A stretch of DNA of 64,000 nucleotides from Rhodococcus qingshengii JCM 15477 (lineage in GTDB: Bacteria; Actinomycetota; Actinomycetes; Mycobacteriales; Mycobacteriaceae). Below the pieces are notes generated by a model. It was given only the letters and a program-made list of their open reading frames with translations, made no database searches and was not told the origin of the DNA. Shown one piece after another: positions 39,359 to 48,611 of the stretch. The stretch's first letter is position 1. The number at the start of each line of letters is the position of its first letter. Where the stretch lies: positions 4,335,001-4,399,000 of the forward strand of contig NZ_CP096563.1 in assembly GCF_023221595.1 (NCBI RefSeq). Reading direction: 5' to 3'. The position numbers and the translations under genes are program-made.

Positions 39359-41257
39359 ATGAGTATGGAAGTCACCGCGTGGAACGCGATGTACAACGCG
39401 ATGCACGCGCAAGAAGATCGGCGCCCGTTCTCGAAGGCGACACTGAAGCGGATCGCGACGTTCGCAGTTCCACAGAAACGCAACCTCAGCTGGTACCTCG
39501 TACTGAGTGTCGTCACTGCTGCGCTTGCCGTGGCAACACCTGTCCTGGCCGGGCGTGTGGTCAACGCGATAGTCGGCGGCGACGCCGTCGACGTGGTCGT
39601 CAAACTTGCCGCCCTGATCGCACTGGTAGCACTTCTCGAAGCCGCTCTGGGCCTGTTGACCCGGTGGCTCTCGGCCAGCATCGGCGAAGACCTGATCCTG
39701 CATCTGCGCACCACCGTCTTCGATCACGTCCAGAAGATGCCCATCGCGTTCTTCACCAGAACTCGAACCGGAGCACTGGTCAGCCGTCTCAACAACGACG
39801 TCATCGGCGCTCAGCGCGCCTTCAGCGACACCTTGTCCGGAGTGGTCAGCAATCTGGTCACCCTGGTGATCACGCTGATCGTCATGCTCGGGATCTCCTG
39901 GCAGATCACCGTCCTCGCGCTGCTACTTCTCCCGATCTTCGTCATCCCCGCACGGCGCATGGGCGCAAAACTTGCAGCACTCAATCGTGAAGCAGCCAAC
40001 CATAATTCGCTCATGAGCACCCAGATGACGGAGCGGTTCTCCGCTCCCGGCGCGACTCTGGTCAAGCTGTTCGGCCGCCCGCCGCAAGAATCTGCGGAGT
40101 TCGCGGTTCGCGCCAGGCGTGTGCGCAACATCGGAGTCCGGACCGCAATGCTGCAGTCCGTCTTCGTCACAGCACTGACGCTGGTCTCGGCCCTTGCTCT
40201 TGCCCTCGTCTACGGACTCGGCGGCTTCTACGCGCTGCGCGGACAGTTGGACGCCGGCGCCGTCGTGGCGATGGCACTGTTGTTGACGCGGCTGTACTCA
40301 CCGTTGACCGCACTGGCCAGCGCCCGGGTGGACGTCATGAGCGCCCTGGTCAGCTTCGAGCGGGTATTCGAGATTCTCGATCTGGCGCCGCTCATCACCG
40401 AGAAGCCCGATGCACGCACGGTGCCGCAGGGCCCGGTGTCCGTCGAGTTCAAGAACGTCACTTTTGCTTACCCATCCGCGGACAAGGTGTCTCTCGCGTC
40501 CCTGGAGGAAGTCGCGATCCTCGACACCCGCGGCGGCGAGGACGTGTTGCACGACCTGTCGTTCCGCACCGAAGCAGGACAGATGGTCGCCTTGGTCGGC
40601 ACGTCCGGTGCCGGAAAGTCGACCGTGGCGCAGATGATTCCGCGCCTCTACGACATCGACTCCGGTTCGGTCGAGTTGGGCGGCGTCGACGTCCGCGACC
40701 TCAGTGCCGATTCCATCCGGGAGACCGTCGGCATGGTCACGCAGGACGGGCACCTGTTCCACGAGAGCCTTCGATCCAACCTGCTCCTCGCGCGACCGGA
40801 TGCCACCGAAGAAGATCTGCGTGAGGTTCTGGAGCGCGCACGGCTCACCGACCTGGTTGCGTCGCTACCCGACGGATTGGAGACGGTGGTGGGTGAACGC
40901 GGATACCGCCTCTCGGGCGGCGAGCGTCAACGCCTGACCATCGCACGCCTGCTCCTGGCCCAGCCTCGCGTCGTCATCTTGGACGAGGCCACCGCGCATC
41001 TCGACTCGACGTCGGAAGCTGCGGTTCAGGAAGCACTCGGCGAAGCACTCGCCGGGCGGACTGCGGTGGTGATCGCTCACCGGTTGTCGACGATCCGTTC
41101 CGCGGACCTGATCCTTGTCGTCGAAGCAGGCCAGATCGTCGAGCGCGGCAACCATGAGGAACTGCTCGCGCGCGGTGGCCGCTACGCCGAGCTGTACCGC
41201 ACGCAGTTCGACACCAACGCCCGGAAGAACGGCGCCCTCGCACCGACGCCGATCTGA
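39359..41257 (+). CDS. ABC transporter half-molecule, exporter type (TMD-NBD fusion)
   Basis: A 632-residue exporter half. About six membrane helices occupy residues 45-330. The nucleotide-binding domain follows with ALVGTSGAGKSTVAQ (Walker A), YRLSGGERQRLTIARLL (signature), VVILDEATAHLDS (Walker B) and VIAHRLSTI (switch). The N-terminal tail (VTAWNAMYNAMHAQEDRRPFS) is usual for this actinobacterial group. A 14-residue insert (ASLEEVAILDTRGG) precedes the NBD core. It should work as a homodimer; the substrate is unknown. ATG 39359 is preceded by GGAGGGG. Confidence 0.9.
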   Translation: MSMEVTAWNAMYNAMHAQEDRRPFSKATLKRIATFAVPQKRNLSWYLVLSVVTAALAVATPVLAGRVVNAIVGGDAVDVVVKLAALIALVALLEAALGLLTRWLSASIGEDLILHLRTTVFDHVQKMPIAFFTRTRTGALVSRLNNDVIGAQRAFSDTLSGVVSNLVTLVITLIVMLGISWQITVLALLLLPIFVIPARRMGAKLAALNREAANHNSLMSTQMTERFSAPGATLVKLFGRPPQESAEFAVRARRVRNIGVRTAMLQSVFVTALTLVSALALALVYGLGGFYALRGQLDAGAVVAMALLLTRLYSPLTALASARVDVMSALVSFERVFEILDLAPLITEKPDARTVPQGPVSVEFKNVTFAYPSADKVSLASLEEVAILDTRGGEDVLHDLSFRTEAGQMVALVGTSGAGKSTVAQMIPRLYDIDSGSVELGGVDVRDLSADSIRETVGMVTQDGHLFHESLRSNLLLARPDATEEDLREVLERARLTDLVASLPDGLETVVGERGYRLSGGERQRLTIARLLLAQPRVVILDEATAHLDSTSEAAVQEALGEALAGRTAVVIAHRLSTIRSADLILVVEAGQIVERGNHEELLARGGRYAELYRTQFDTNARKNGALAPTPI

Positions 41258-41287
41258 TACCGCGCAGCGCCTTGCCCCCCACACAGA

Positions 41288-41328
41288 AAACAGGCGCTGT
41301 CCTCCCTCGCGGAGGGCAGCGCCTGTTT
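41288..41328. terminator. Bidirectional terminator between ABC transporter and DEAD-box genes
   Basis: Bases 41288-41305 and 41311-41328 form an 18-bp stem (AAACAGGCGCTG.. / ..CAGCGCCTGTTT) with one G.T pair and loop CTCGC. It is flanked by A and T runs, so it can work on both strands. Confidence 0.9.
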
Positions 41329-41359
41329 CAGTCTTCATGACAGTCGTTGAAGCTGTAGG

Positions 41360-43117
41360 TCAGTCGTTGTAGCGATCGCGTCCGCCACCGCGGCGGTCGT
41401 CACGTCCACCACGGTCGCCACGGCCACTCGGACGTCCCTGCGGCGGGCCGAAATCAGGCTGCAACTGGATCAGGACGCCGGAGATGCGTGTGCGACGCAA
41501 AGCTTCGAGAGTCTCGTTGGAGAGGTCTGCCGGCAGCTCGACGATGCTGTGATCCGGACGAATACTGATGTGCCCGAAGTCGCTTCGACGAAGCCCACCC
41601 TCGTTGGCGATGGCACCGACGATGGCACCCGGAACGACGCGGTGACGCTTGCCGACTGCAATGCGGTACGCGGCCAGCTCCTGGCCCTCGGGCCCACGCG
41701 AGCGCGGGGCCGGGCCATCGTCGAAACGACGGGGAGGACGTGGTTCACGAGGCTCGCGCTCACGACGCGGCGGTGCCGGCGGCTCGGGAGAAAGCAAGAA
41801 TGCTTCGCCGTCGCGCGACTGCAACGCCAGAGCGGCAGCGATGTCGATGAGCGGAACGTCGTGTTCCTGGTCGTAGTCCTCGATCATCTTGCGGAACATC
41901 GCGAGATTCTCCGAGGCCAGGCTCTCGGTGATGGAGTCACCGAACTTGGCCACGCGCTGGGCGTTGACGTCGTCGACACTGGGAAGCTGCATCTCCGCAA
42001 GCGGCTGACGGGTCGCCTTCTCGATGGACTTGAGCAGATGACGCTCACGCGGGGCGACGAACAGCAACGCGTCACCCTGACGACCGGCGCGGCCGGTACG
42101 ACCGATGCGGTGGACGTACGACTCCGTGTCATGCGGGATGTCGTAGTTGACGACGTGGGAGATTCGATCCACGTCGAGGCCTCGAGCGGCAACGTCGGTC
42201 GCGACGAGGATGTCGAGGGCGCCGTTCTTGAGCTGACCGATGGTCCGCTCACGCTGTGCCTGGACGATGTCGCCGTTGATCGCGGCAGCCGAGTGCCCGC
42301 GGGCCCGCAGCTTCTCCGCCAGGTCTTCGGTGGCCTGCTTGGTACGCACGAAGATGATCATCGCCTCGAATGCCTCGACCTCGAGGACTCGGGTCAGTGC
42401 ATCGAGCTTGCGCTGATGAGCAACCTGAATGTAGCGCTGCGTGATGTTCGAGGCGGTCGACGTCTTGGACTTGACGGTGATCTCGACCGGATTGTTCAGG
42501 TACTGCTTCGAGATCCGGCGAATCGAGCCGGGCATCGTTGCCGAGAACAGAGCGACCTGCTTGTCGCCGGGGGTGTCGCGGAGGATGCGCTCGACGTCCT
42601 CCTGGAAGCCCATCTTGAGCATCTCGTCGGCCTCGTCCAGAACGAGGTACTTGAGATTGGTCAGATCCAGGGTGCCCTTTTCGAGATGGTCGATGACACG
42701 ACCAGGCGTACCGACGACGACGTGCGCACCGCGGCGCAGTCCGGACAGCTGGACGCCGTAGCTCTGGCCACCGTAGATCGGCAGGACGTTGAGTCCGGGG
42801 ATGTGCGCGGAGTACTTGCCGAAGGCCTCGGCAACCTGAAGCGCCAGCTCACGCGTGGGAGCAAGCACCAGCGCCTGGGTCTGCTTGATCGACGTGTCGA
42901 TCCGCGACAGAACGGGAACTGCGAAGGCTGCGGTCTTGCCGGTACCGGTCTGTGCGAGACCGACGACGTCCTTGCCTTCGAGCAGTGGCGGAATGGTGGC
43001 AGCCTGAATGGGCGAGGGCGACTCGTAGCCCACGTCTGACAGTGCCTTCAGTACCCGATCATCGATGTCGAGGTCGGCAAATGTTGGGGGTTCGGGGTCA
43101 CGCTCAATATCACTCAT
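41360..43117 (-). CDS. deaD: DEAD-box ATP-dependent RNA helicase
   Basis: A 585-residue RNA helicase that unwinds structured RNA, as in ribosome assembly and cold adaptation. Motifs: Q-motif FADLDIDDRVL, AQTGTGKTAAF, PTRELALQ, VLDEADEML, FSATMP, VATDVAARGLD and HRIGRTGRAG. The C-terminal part has a DbpA-type RNA-binding fold (RIAVGKRHRVVPGAIVGAIA, GHISIRPDHSIVELP) and an arginine/glycine-rich tail. This layout matches DeaD/CsdA of actinobacteria. Confidence 0.92.
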   Translation of the reverse strand: MSDIERDPEPPTFADLDIDDRVLKALSDVGYESPSPIQAATIPPLLEGKDVVGLAQTGTGKTAAFAVPVLSRIDTSIKQTQALVLAPTRELALQVAEAFGKYSAHIPGLNVLPIYGGQSYGVQLSGLRRGAHVVVGTPGRVIDHLEKGTLDLTNLKYLVLDEADEMLKMGFQEDVERILRDTPGDKQVALFSATMPGSIRRISKQYLNNPVEITVKSKTSTASNITQRYIQVAHQRKLDALTRVLEVEAFEAMIIFVRTKQATEDLAEKLRARGHSAAAINGDIVQAQRERTIGQLKNGALDILVATDVAARGLDVDRISHVVNYDIPHDTESYVHRIGRTGRAGRQGDALLFVAPRERHLLKSIEKATRQPLAEMQLPSVDDVNAQRVAKFGDSITESLASENLAMFRKMIEDYDQEHDVPLIDIAAALALQSRDGEAFLLSPEPPAPPRREREPREPRPPRRFDDGPAPRSRGPEGQELAAYRIAVGKRHRVVPGAIVGAIANEGGLRRSDFGHISIRPDHSIVELPADLSNETLEALRRTRISGVLIQLQPDFGPPQGRPSGRGDRGGRDDRRGGGRDRYND

Positions 43118-43140
43118 TTGACCAGCAGTTTAGCGGATAG

Positions 43141-43146
43141 AGTATA
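43141..43146 (-). promoter_or_regulatory. -10 element TATACT of the DEAD-box helicase gene
   Basis: TATACT on the minus strand is 23 bases before the ATG and gives a short leader of about 16 nt. No ribosome site is seen. Confidence 0.4.
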
Positions 43147-43206
43147 GACACGACGACATACCGGGGGTGCATTTACGACAGATCCACCCTCCCAGCGGGT
43201 TTCGCC

Positions 43207-43212
43207 TAGCGT
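43207..43212 (+). promoter_or_regulatory. -10 element TAGCGT upstream of the nitrilase-family gene
   Basis: TAGCGT ends seven bases before ATG 43220, again consistent with a leaderless mRNA; AGGAAG in between could serve as a ribosome site if the start lies further up. Confidence 0.4.
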
Positions 43213-43219
43213 AGGAAGC

Positions 43220-44047
43220 ATGACCGAAGCCACCGCAGCCACCCCCTCCCAGACCGTTGTCGCGATTGCCCAATTCGCCCCGGGGACGGACAAGAAAGCC
43301 AACCTCGAATCACTGCGATCACTGGCTTCCGATGCAGCAGCACGCGGCGCGAAAGTTGTCGTGGCGCCGGAATACTCGATGTTCACCGCACCGAAGACGG
43401 ATGAGCGTTTGATCGAGTCCGCGGAGGACCTGGACGGCGAATTCGGTTCGGCGCTGGCGTCGGTCGCCGCGGAGTTCGGAATCTTCCTCGTGGCAGGAAT
43501 GAACGAGCGGATCGACGACGTGAGCAGAATCTCCAACACCCTCGTCGCGATGGACCCGAACGGCGAACTGGTGGCGACCTACCGGAAACTGCATCTTTAC
43601 GACGCTTTCGGTTACCAGGAGTCAGCCGTGATCCGCGCGGGCGAGATCACCGAACCGCAGACTTTCGGGTGCGACGGCCTGACCTTCGGCCTCCAGACCT
43701 GCTACGACCTGCGCTTCCCGGAAGTCACCCGGCGCATCGTCGACGTCGGCGCAGACATCCTGCTCCTGCCCGCCCAGTGGGTGCCGGGGCCGCTCAAGGA
43801 AGACCACTGGACCACTCTCGTGCGCGCCCGAGCCATCGAGAACACGATGTACATCGCAGCGGCAGATCAGAGCGCGCGCGGCGGCGCGGGTGCCAGCATG
43901 ATCGTCGACCCGATGGGCGTCGTGATGTGTTCACTTGGCGAGCAGGTCGGGGTCGCCACCGCACTCGTTTCGGCTGCTCGCATCGCCGAGGTACGCGAGA
44001 AGAATCCCGCTCTCGCGCTGCGGAGGTTCACAGTCTCGTCGCGGTGA
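43220..44047 (+). CDS. Carbon-nitrogen hydrolase (nitrilase superfamily)
   Basis: A 275-residue amide hydrolase with the Glu-Lys-Cys triad: VVAPEYSMF (Glu), YRKLHLYDAF (Lys) and LQTCYDLRFPEVTR (Cys). The sequence resembles the Nit/omega-amidase branch that repairs deaminated glutathione or hydrolyses alpha-ketoglutaramate. Substrate cannot be fixed from sequence. The downstream phosphoribosyltransferase starts 55 bases later. Confidence 0.88.
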   Translation: MTEATAATPSQTVVAIAQFAPGTDKKANLESLRSLASDAAARGAKVVVAPEYSMFTAPKTDERLIESAEDLDGEFGSALASVAAEFGIFLVAGMNERIDDVSRISNTLVAMDPNGELVATYRKLHLYDAFGYQESAVIRAGEITEPQTFGCDGLTFGLQTCYDLRFPEVTRRIVDVGADILLLPAQWVPGPLKEDHWTTLVRARAIENTMYIAAADQSARGGAGASMIVDPMGVVMCSLGEQVGVATALVSAARIAEVREKNPALALRRFTVSSR

Positions 44048-44102
44048 CCTGCAGCGAGTAGCGTCGAACTGGTCGGGGTTCGAGCTTCTCGAGGACAACG
44101 CA

Positions 44103-44729
44103 GTGACCCAGTATCGGGATCGATCTTCCGCCGGCAAATTTCTGGCCGGGCGGCTCGAGACCTTGCGTATCGACAAGCCCGTCGTTCTCGGACTCCCGCG
44201 CGGCGGAGTTCCGGTCGCAGCCGAGGTGGCTGCGGCACTGAACGCTCCGCTCGACATCGTGGTGGTGCGCAAGCTCGGCAGTCCGTACAACCCGGAACTG
44301 GCGATGGGCGCCATCGGTGAGGGCGGCGTGCGGGTCCTCAACCACGACGTCATCGCAGCGGTTCGCGTCTCGAAAAGAGAACTCGTCGCCGTCGAACGCG
44401 ACGAGCGAACCGAATTGGAACGGCGGGCGCATCTCCTGCGCGAGGGGCGGACCCCGGTTTCCCTCCACGGACGCACTGCGGTGATCGTCGACGACGGAAT
44501 GGCTACGGGCGCGAGTGCCGCCGTTGCCTGCCGATGCGCGCGCACCGCGGGTGCCGCCTCCGTGATCGTCGCGGTCCCAGTAGCCTCCCCCGAAGCCATG
44601 AGAGTGATCGCGTGCTCCGCCGATCGGGTCGTCTGCCCCTTCGTTCCTGCCCTGTTAGGCGGCGTCGGTGCTGCATTCGAGGACTTTCATCAACTCAGCG
44701 ACGACGAAGTGCTGTCCTTCCTCGCCTGA
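44103..44729 (+). CDS. Phosphoribosyltransferase domain protein
   Basis: A 208-residue protein with the type I phosphoribosyltransferase fold. The PRPP loop is VIVDDGMATGASA, and LGLPRGGVPVAAEVA and VVVRKLGSPYNPELAMGAIGEGG are the usual neighbours. Many such stand-alone proteins in actinobacteria have no proven substrate and may be fused to hydrolases elsewhere. GTG 44103 is chosen because GAGGA lies seven bases upstream; the longer open frame overlaps the nitrilase gene. Confidence 0.85.
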   Translation: MTQYRDRSSAGKFLAGRLETLRIDKPVVLGLPRGGVPVAAEVAAALNAPLDIVVVRKLGSPYNPELAMGAIGEGGVRVLNHDVIAAVRVSKRELVAVERDERTELERRAHLLREGRTPVSLHGRTAVIVDDGMATGASAAVACRCARTAGAASVIVAVPVASPEAMRVIACSADRVVCPFVPALLGGVGAAFEDFHQLSDDEVLSFLA

Positions 44730-44855
44730 GTGCACACCTCTCCAGCCTGAGCACAGTCCAAGAGATCTCTGAGATTTTGTGATGTGTGCAACATTTCGCT
44801 CCTCGGTGCCGATAGCCCAAATGGAACAAAAAGAATTCGGCTTTCTGGAGGAACC

Positions 44856-45554
44856 GTGACCATCTCGACCGATACCGTCGACGCCGTCGCAGCTGCGTGC
44901 CGTGACCGCCTGGGCGACCCTTCCGCCTGGGTTGCGTCAGACGCTTATCGACAGAGCCTCGCCCTGTGCATCATCGAATCCGTTCAGTCCACGTCGGGTC
45001 ACAGCGAAGTGACCGTCGTCGATCGCTACCTGGCGTACCGGAAAGCCCGCGAGGACAAACCCGTCACGGATGGCGCACGTGAACTACTCCGCACCTTCGA
45101 GGAAGCCGGCAGTTCGGACCAGTGGGCAGGCAAGATCGGCTCGTACAAGCGTCGCTACACGGCGACGGGTGTCCCGATCGAGGCACGGCACATCCAACAG
45201 GTCGCCGAGAAACTCCATCACTTGCGGATCAACAGCGTCGAGGACCTGCTGTCGGCCGCCGATTCCGACAACGCTCTCGAAGCCGTTCACCATGCCTGGG
45301 TGGACGCGTGCGGAGACGGTTCCGAAGTGACCTGGGCCCACCTGTTGATGTTGGCCGGAATTCCGCACACCGATCTGGGGACCGCTGCCGACACCTTCAT
45401 CAGCGCGACACTCGGCACCACCGAGTTGCCGGGAGACACCTCGGAGATCCTTGCAGCTACTGCAGAGCAACTCGGAGTGGATCCGGACCGATTGGACTAC
45501 GCAATTCGGCGGTGGCTGTCCGTGCACGGTCGCACGCTCCAACACGTCGCCTGA
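44856..45554 (+). CDS. Conserved hypothetical protein, HhH-like
   Basis: A 232-residue actinobacterial protein of unknown function. YRQSLALCIIESVQSTSGHSE (given as about residues 31-51) and VVDRYLAYR recall the helix-hairpin-helix endonuclease III-like fold, as does the distal segment ATAEQLGVDPDRLDYAIRRWL. The catalytic Lys/Asp pair of real glycosylases is not evident. GTG 44856 has GGAGG four bases upstream. Confidence 0.65.
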   Translation: MTISTDTVDAVAAACRDRLGDPSAWVASDAYRQSLALCIIESVQSTSGHSEVTVVDRYLAYRKAREDKPVTDGARELLRTFEEAGSSDQWAGKIGSYKRRYTATGVPIEARHIQQVAEKLHHLRINSVEDLLSAADSDNALEAVHHAWVDACGDGSEVTWAHLLMLAGIPHTDLGTAADTFISATLGTTELPGDTSEILAATAEQLGVDPDRLDYAIRRWLSVHGRTLQHVA

Positions 45555-45693
45555 GTACCTGTAAACAGACGGTCACACTAAACTGCAGGTCAGCGCCCGA
45601 CCAGTTCTACCGAATAGTAACGACAGTGCAAAATGACGACTAATGTGATGCAATGCACATCAGAAATGTCAGTAGTCACTGGAGGGGTCAATA

Positions 45694-47481
45694 GTGCGCG
45701 AGTTCTCAGTTCCACAGTCGTTCTCAATTCCGGAGAACGTATCCATGGCCGACTCCGTGTTCCGTCACGCCGAAGAAGACCCCACATTCGTGCCGTTCAA
45801 GAGGCCGTCGAACGGTGGATGGGTCGACGTCACTGCAGCTGAATTCGCGAAGCAGGTCTCCGCAGTTGCCAAGGGCCTGATCGCGTCAGGTGTCGAGCTC
45901 GGCGACCGCGTCGCTATCCTGTCCGCGACTCGCTACGAGTGGGTCGTTCTCGACTACGCCATCTGGACTGCCGGCGGATGCACCGTCGCGATCTACGAGA
46001 CCTCCTCCCCTGATCAGGCGCAGTGGATCCTCGAGGATTCAGCGACGACACTTCTGGTCGTCGAAACGGCCAAGCACGCGGAGACTCACAAGGAAGTCAC
46101 CGACGGCGCAGAAGCCCTCCGCGAGGTTCTTGTCATCGAGTCGGGTGCGATCGACGAGCTGTCCAGTCGCGGTTCGGCAATCACCGACGAAGAACTGCAC
46201 ACTCGTCGTCACCAGGTCACCGCCGCCTCGCCCGCGACCCTGATCTACACCTCCGGAACCACCGGACGCCCCAAGGGTGTCCAGCTGACGCACTCCAACT
46301 TCTACGCCGAGTCCAACGCCTGCCGCCTGGCGATGCCGGAGTCCATGGTCCCCGGCAAGAAGACTCTGATGTTCCTGCCGCTTGCCCACGTATTCGCGCG
46401 GGCGATCTCCTTCGGCGCTTTCGACGCCAAGGTCACCGTCGCCCACACGTCGGACCTGACGACGCTGCTCGAGCAGTTCGCCGGCTTCAAGCCCAACTTC
46501 ATCCTCTCGGTGCCCCGCGTGTTCGAGAAGGTGTACAACTCGGCTCGCCAGAAGGCAGTCGACGGCGGTAAGGGCAGCATCTTCGACAAGGCTGCTGCCA
46601 CCGCCATCGAATACAGCGAATCCCTCGAAAAGGGTGGCCCCGGACTGGCACTCAAGCTCAAGCACGCGGTATTCGACAAGCTCGTCTACTCGAAGTTGCG
46701 CGCAGCTCTGGGTGGCGAGTGCGAGCGTGCAGTCTCCGGTGGCGCAGCCCTCGGCGCGCGCCTCGGCCACTACTTCCGCGGCGTCGGCATCCCGATCTAC
46801 GAGGGCTACGGACTCACGGAGACCAGCGCCGCAATCACCGTCAACACCTCGAGCGCGCAGCGCGTCGGCACCGTCGGCAAGCCGATCAACGGCCATGCAG
46901 CACGGATCGCCGAGGACGGCGAACTCCTCCTGCAGGGCCCGGTCGTGTTCGCCGGCTACTGGCACAACGAGAAGGCCACTGCCGAATCCATCGTCGACGG
47001 CTGGTTCCACACCGGCGACCTCGGCTCGATCGACAACGAGGGCTACGTCTCCATCACCGGACGCAAGAAGGAAATCATCGTCACCGCGGGCGGCAAGAAC
47101 GTCGCACCGGCAGGCCTCGAAGATTCCCTGCGCGCGCACGCTCTGATCAGCCAGTGCCTCGTCGTCGGCGACGGTCAGCCGTTCATCGGTGCACTGATCA
47201 CCCTCGATCCGGAGACTCTGCCCGGTTGGGTCGAACGCAACGGCCTGCCCGCCGGCACCCCGATTGCCGATCTGGTGAAGAACGCCGACCTGATCGCCGA
47301 GATCGACTCGGCCGTTGCCGACGCGAACAAGAAGGTCTCCAACCCCGAGCAGATCAAGAAGTACACGATCCTCGAGGTCGACTTCACCCAGGAGACCGGT
47401 GAATTGACGCCGACGCTCAAGCTCAAGCGCAACATCATTCACGAAGCTCACAAGACCAAGATCAGCGACCTGTACGCCTGA
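45694..47481 (+). CDS. fadD15: Long-chain fatty-acid-CoA ligase, FadD15-like
   Basis: A 595-residue AMP-forming ligase that activates long-chain fatty acids for breakdown or lipid synthesis. P-loop LIYTSGTTGRPKGVQL, adenine motif YEGYGLTETSAAI, hinge ITGRKKEIIVTAGGKNVAP and C-terminal GELTPTLKLKRN (catalytic lysine). Length and the N-terminal MREFSVPQSFSIPENVSMAD match FadD15-type enzymes. GTG 45694 has GGAGGGG seven bases upstream. A strong terminator follows. Confidence 0.9.
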   Translation: MREFSVPQSFSIPENVSMADSVFRHAEEDPTFVPFKRPSNGGWVDVTAAEFAKQVSAVAKGLIASGVELGDRVAILSATRYEWVVLDYAIWTAGGCTVAIYETSSPDQAQWILEDSATTLLVVETAKHAETHKEVTDGAEALREVLVIESGAIDELSSRGSAITDEELHTRRHQVTAASPATLIYTSGTTGRPKGVQLTHSNFYAESNACRLAMPESMVPGKKTLMFLPLAHVFARAISFGAFDAKVTVAHTSDLTTLLEQFAGFKPNFILSVPRVFEKVYNSARQKAVDGGKGSIFDKAAATAIEYSESLEKGGPGLALKLKHAVFDKLVYSKLRAALGGECERAVSGGAALGARLGHYFRGVGIPIYEGYGLTETSAAITVNTSSAQRVGTVGKPINGHAARIAEDGELLLQGPVVFAGYWHNEKATAESIVDGWFHTGDLGSIDNEGYVSITGRKKEIIVTAGGKNVAPAGLEDSLRAHALISQCLVVGDGQPFIGALITLDPETLPGWVERNGLPAGTPIADLVKNADLIAEIDSAVADANKKVSNPEQIKKYTILEVDFTQETGELTPTLKLKRNIIHEAHKTKISDLYA

Positions 47482-47494
47482 TCGATCGTCTTTC

Positions 47495-47536
47495 ACGAGT
47501 CTGGCCCGGTTCGAATGCGAACCGGGCCAGACTCGT
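47495..47536. terminator. Perfect 19-bp bidirectional terminator
   Basis: Bases 47495-47513 and 47518-47536 are perfectly complementary (ACGAGTCTGG.. / ..CCAGACTCGT) around AATG. It ends one base before the stop of the convergent epimerase gene, so both transcripts probably share it. Confidence 0.92.
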
Positions 47537-47537
47537 T

Positions 47538-48533
47538 TCACTGTCCGGCGGAGAGTAGTTCCTTTTCGATCTCGGATGGAAGGCCGTGCACCGCACGATC
47601 CTCCCGCTGAGTCGGCAGAGTTTCCCGCTGCATCCACTCCCAGGTATCGCGCACGGTGTCTTCGACGGGCCGGCACCGCAGCCCTGCTTGCCCCGCCTTG
47701 GCGGTGTCGGCTTCGAGGAAGCCCGCGAACTCACCCTCCTGCGGCACCCAACACGGAAGTTGTGTCCACGGCTGCGCTCCAGCGGCCGCCAGCCTGTCCT
47801 CGTCGATCCACACGAGTTCAGCGTCCGAACCGGTGGCAACCACGCACGCCTGGAGGAGTCCGGAGGTAGTGGTGTGGCCGGACGGGCTGATGACGTCGTA
47901 TGCCCCGCTGATCCCGGCGGCCAGTCCGGACAGGACAAAGGTTGCGATGTCGCGGGCATCGACGTACTGCAACGGTCTGGTCGGCACTCCGGGAGCAACG
48001 ACACGTCCGCCCGCCGCGATACGCTGCAGCCACCACGGCAACCGCCCGATGTCCTCGCGCGGGCCGAGGATCAACCCTGCCCTCGCGAGTAACGCGTCCG
48101 GGAAGGATTCCAGGACAGCGAGTTCGGCCCCGCGTTTGGCGGACGCGTAATCGCTGTAGTCATCGGAGGTCGCAGATGCGGCCACCACTGGTGAGGTCTC
48201 GTCTACGTGCAAGCCCCATTGGTAGACGGATCCACTGGAGATGTATGCGTACCGGTCGACGTGACCGAGTAAGACGCGCGCATTTTCCCCGATCACTCGG
48301 GGGCTACCCGACCAGGTGTCGACGACAAGATCCCATCGACGATCACCGAGCGCATCAACCATCGCACGCTGATCGGTGCGATCCGCGAACAGGACCTCCG
48401 CTGTAGGTGGTGGCGCTCCGGTGAGCCCACGATGGAGCACTGTCACCTCCCAGCCCCGAGCCAAAGCGGCATCGACGAGAGCGTGGCCGAGGAACCGTGT
48501 TCCTCCGAGCATCAACAGCTTCATGAGGGCCAT
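47538..48533 (-). CDS. NAD-dependent epimerase/dehydratase family protein
   Basis: A 331-residue extended short-chain dehydrogenase fold. The nucleotide site is MLGGTRFLGHAL; Tyr/Lys-like residues follow in DDYSDYASAKRGAELAV (YxxxK). It resembles actinobacterial reductases annotated as NAD-dependent epimerases without a known substrate. ATG 48533 and 48524 are both possible; neither has a good ribosome site. Confidence 0.85.
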   Translation of the reverse strand: MALMKLLMLGGTRFLGHALVDAALARGWEVTVLHRGLTGAPPPTAEVLFADRTDQRAMVDALGDRRWDLVVDTWSGSPRVIGENARVLLGHVDRYAYISSGSVYQWGLHVDETSPVVAASATSDDYSDYASAKRGAELAVLESFPDALLARAGLILGPREDIGRLPWWLQRIAAGGRVVAPGVPTRPLQYVDARDIATFVLSGLAAGISGAYDVISPSGHTTTSGLLQACVVATGSDAELVWIDEDRLAAAGAQPWTQLPCWVPQEGEFAGFLEADTAKAGQAGLRCRPVEDTVRDTWEWMQRETLPTQREDRAVHGLPSEIEKELLSAGQ

Positions 48534-48611
48534 CGTCACTTGAAAAGCGTCGTGCGGCAACACGTTCGTCTGGTAGCGCAATTTCCGGCGACTGGGGCAC
48601 GGACGAACCGC

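Noticed and set aside
41549..43039. A 496-codon plus-strand frame opposite the DEAD-box helicase
   Set aside because: Mirror of the helicase gene; no recognisable motif.
45634..45662. Imperfect inverted repeat TGTGATGCAATGCACATCA upstream of fadD15
   Set aside because: Only the central TGCA-A-TGCA is truly symmetric; too weak to call an operator.
46039..47676. A 545-codon minus-strand frame opposite fadD15
   Set aside because: Antisense shadow crossing a strong terminator and a second gene.
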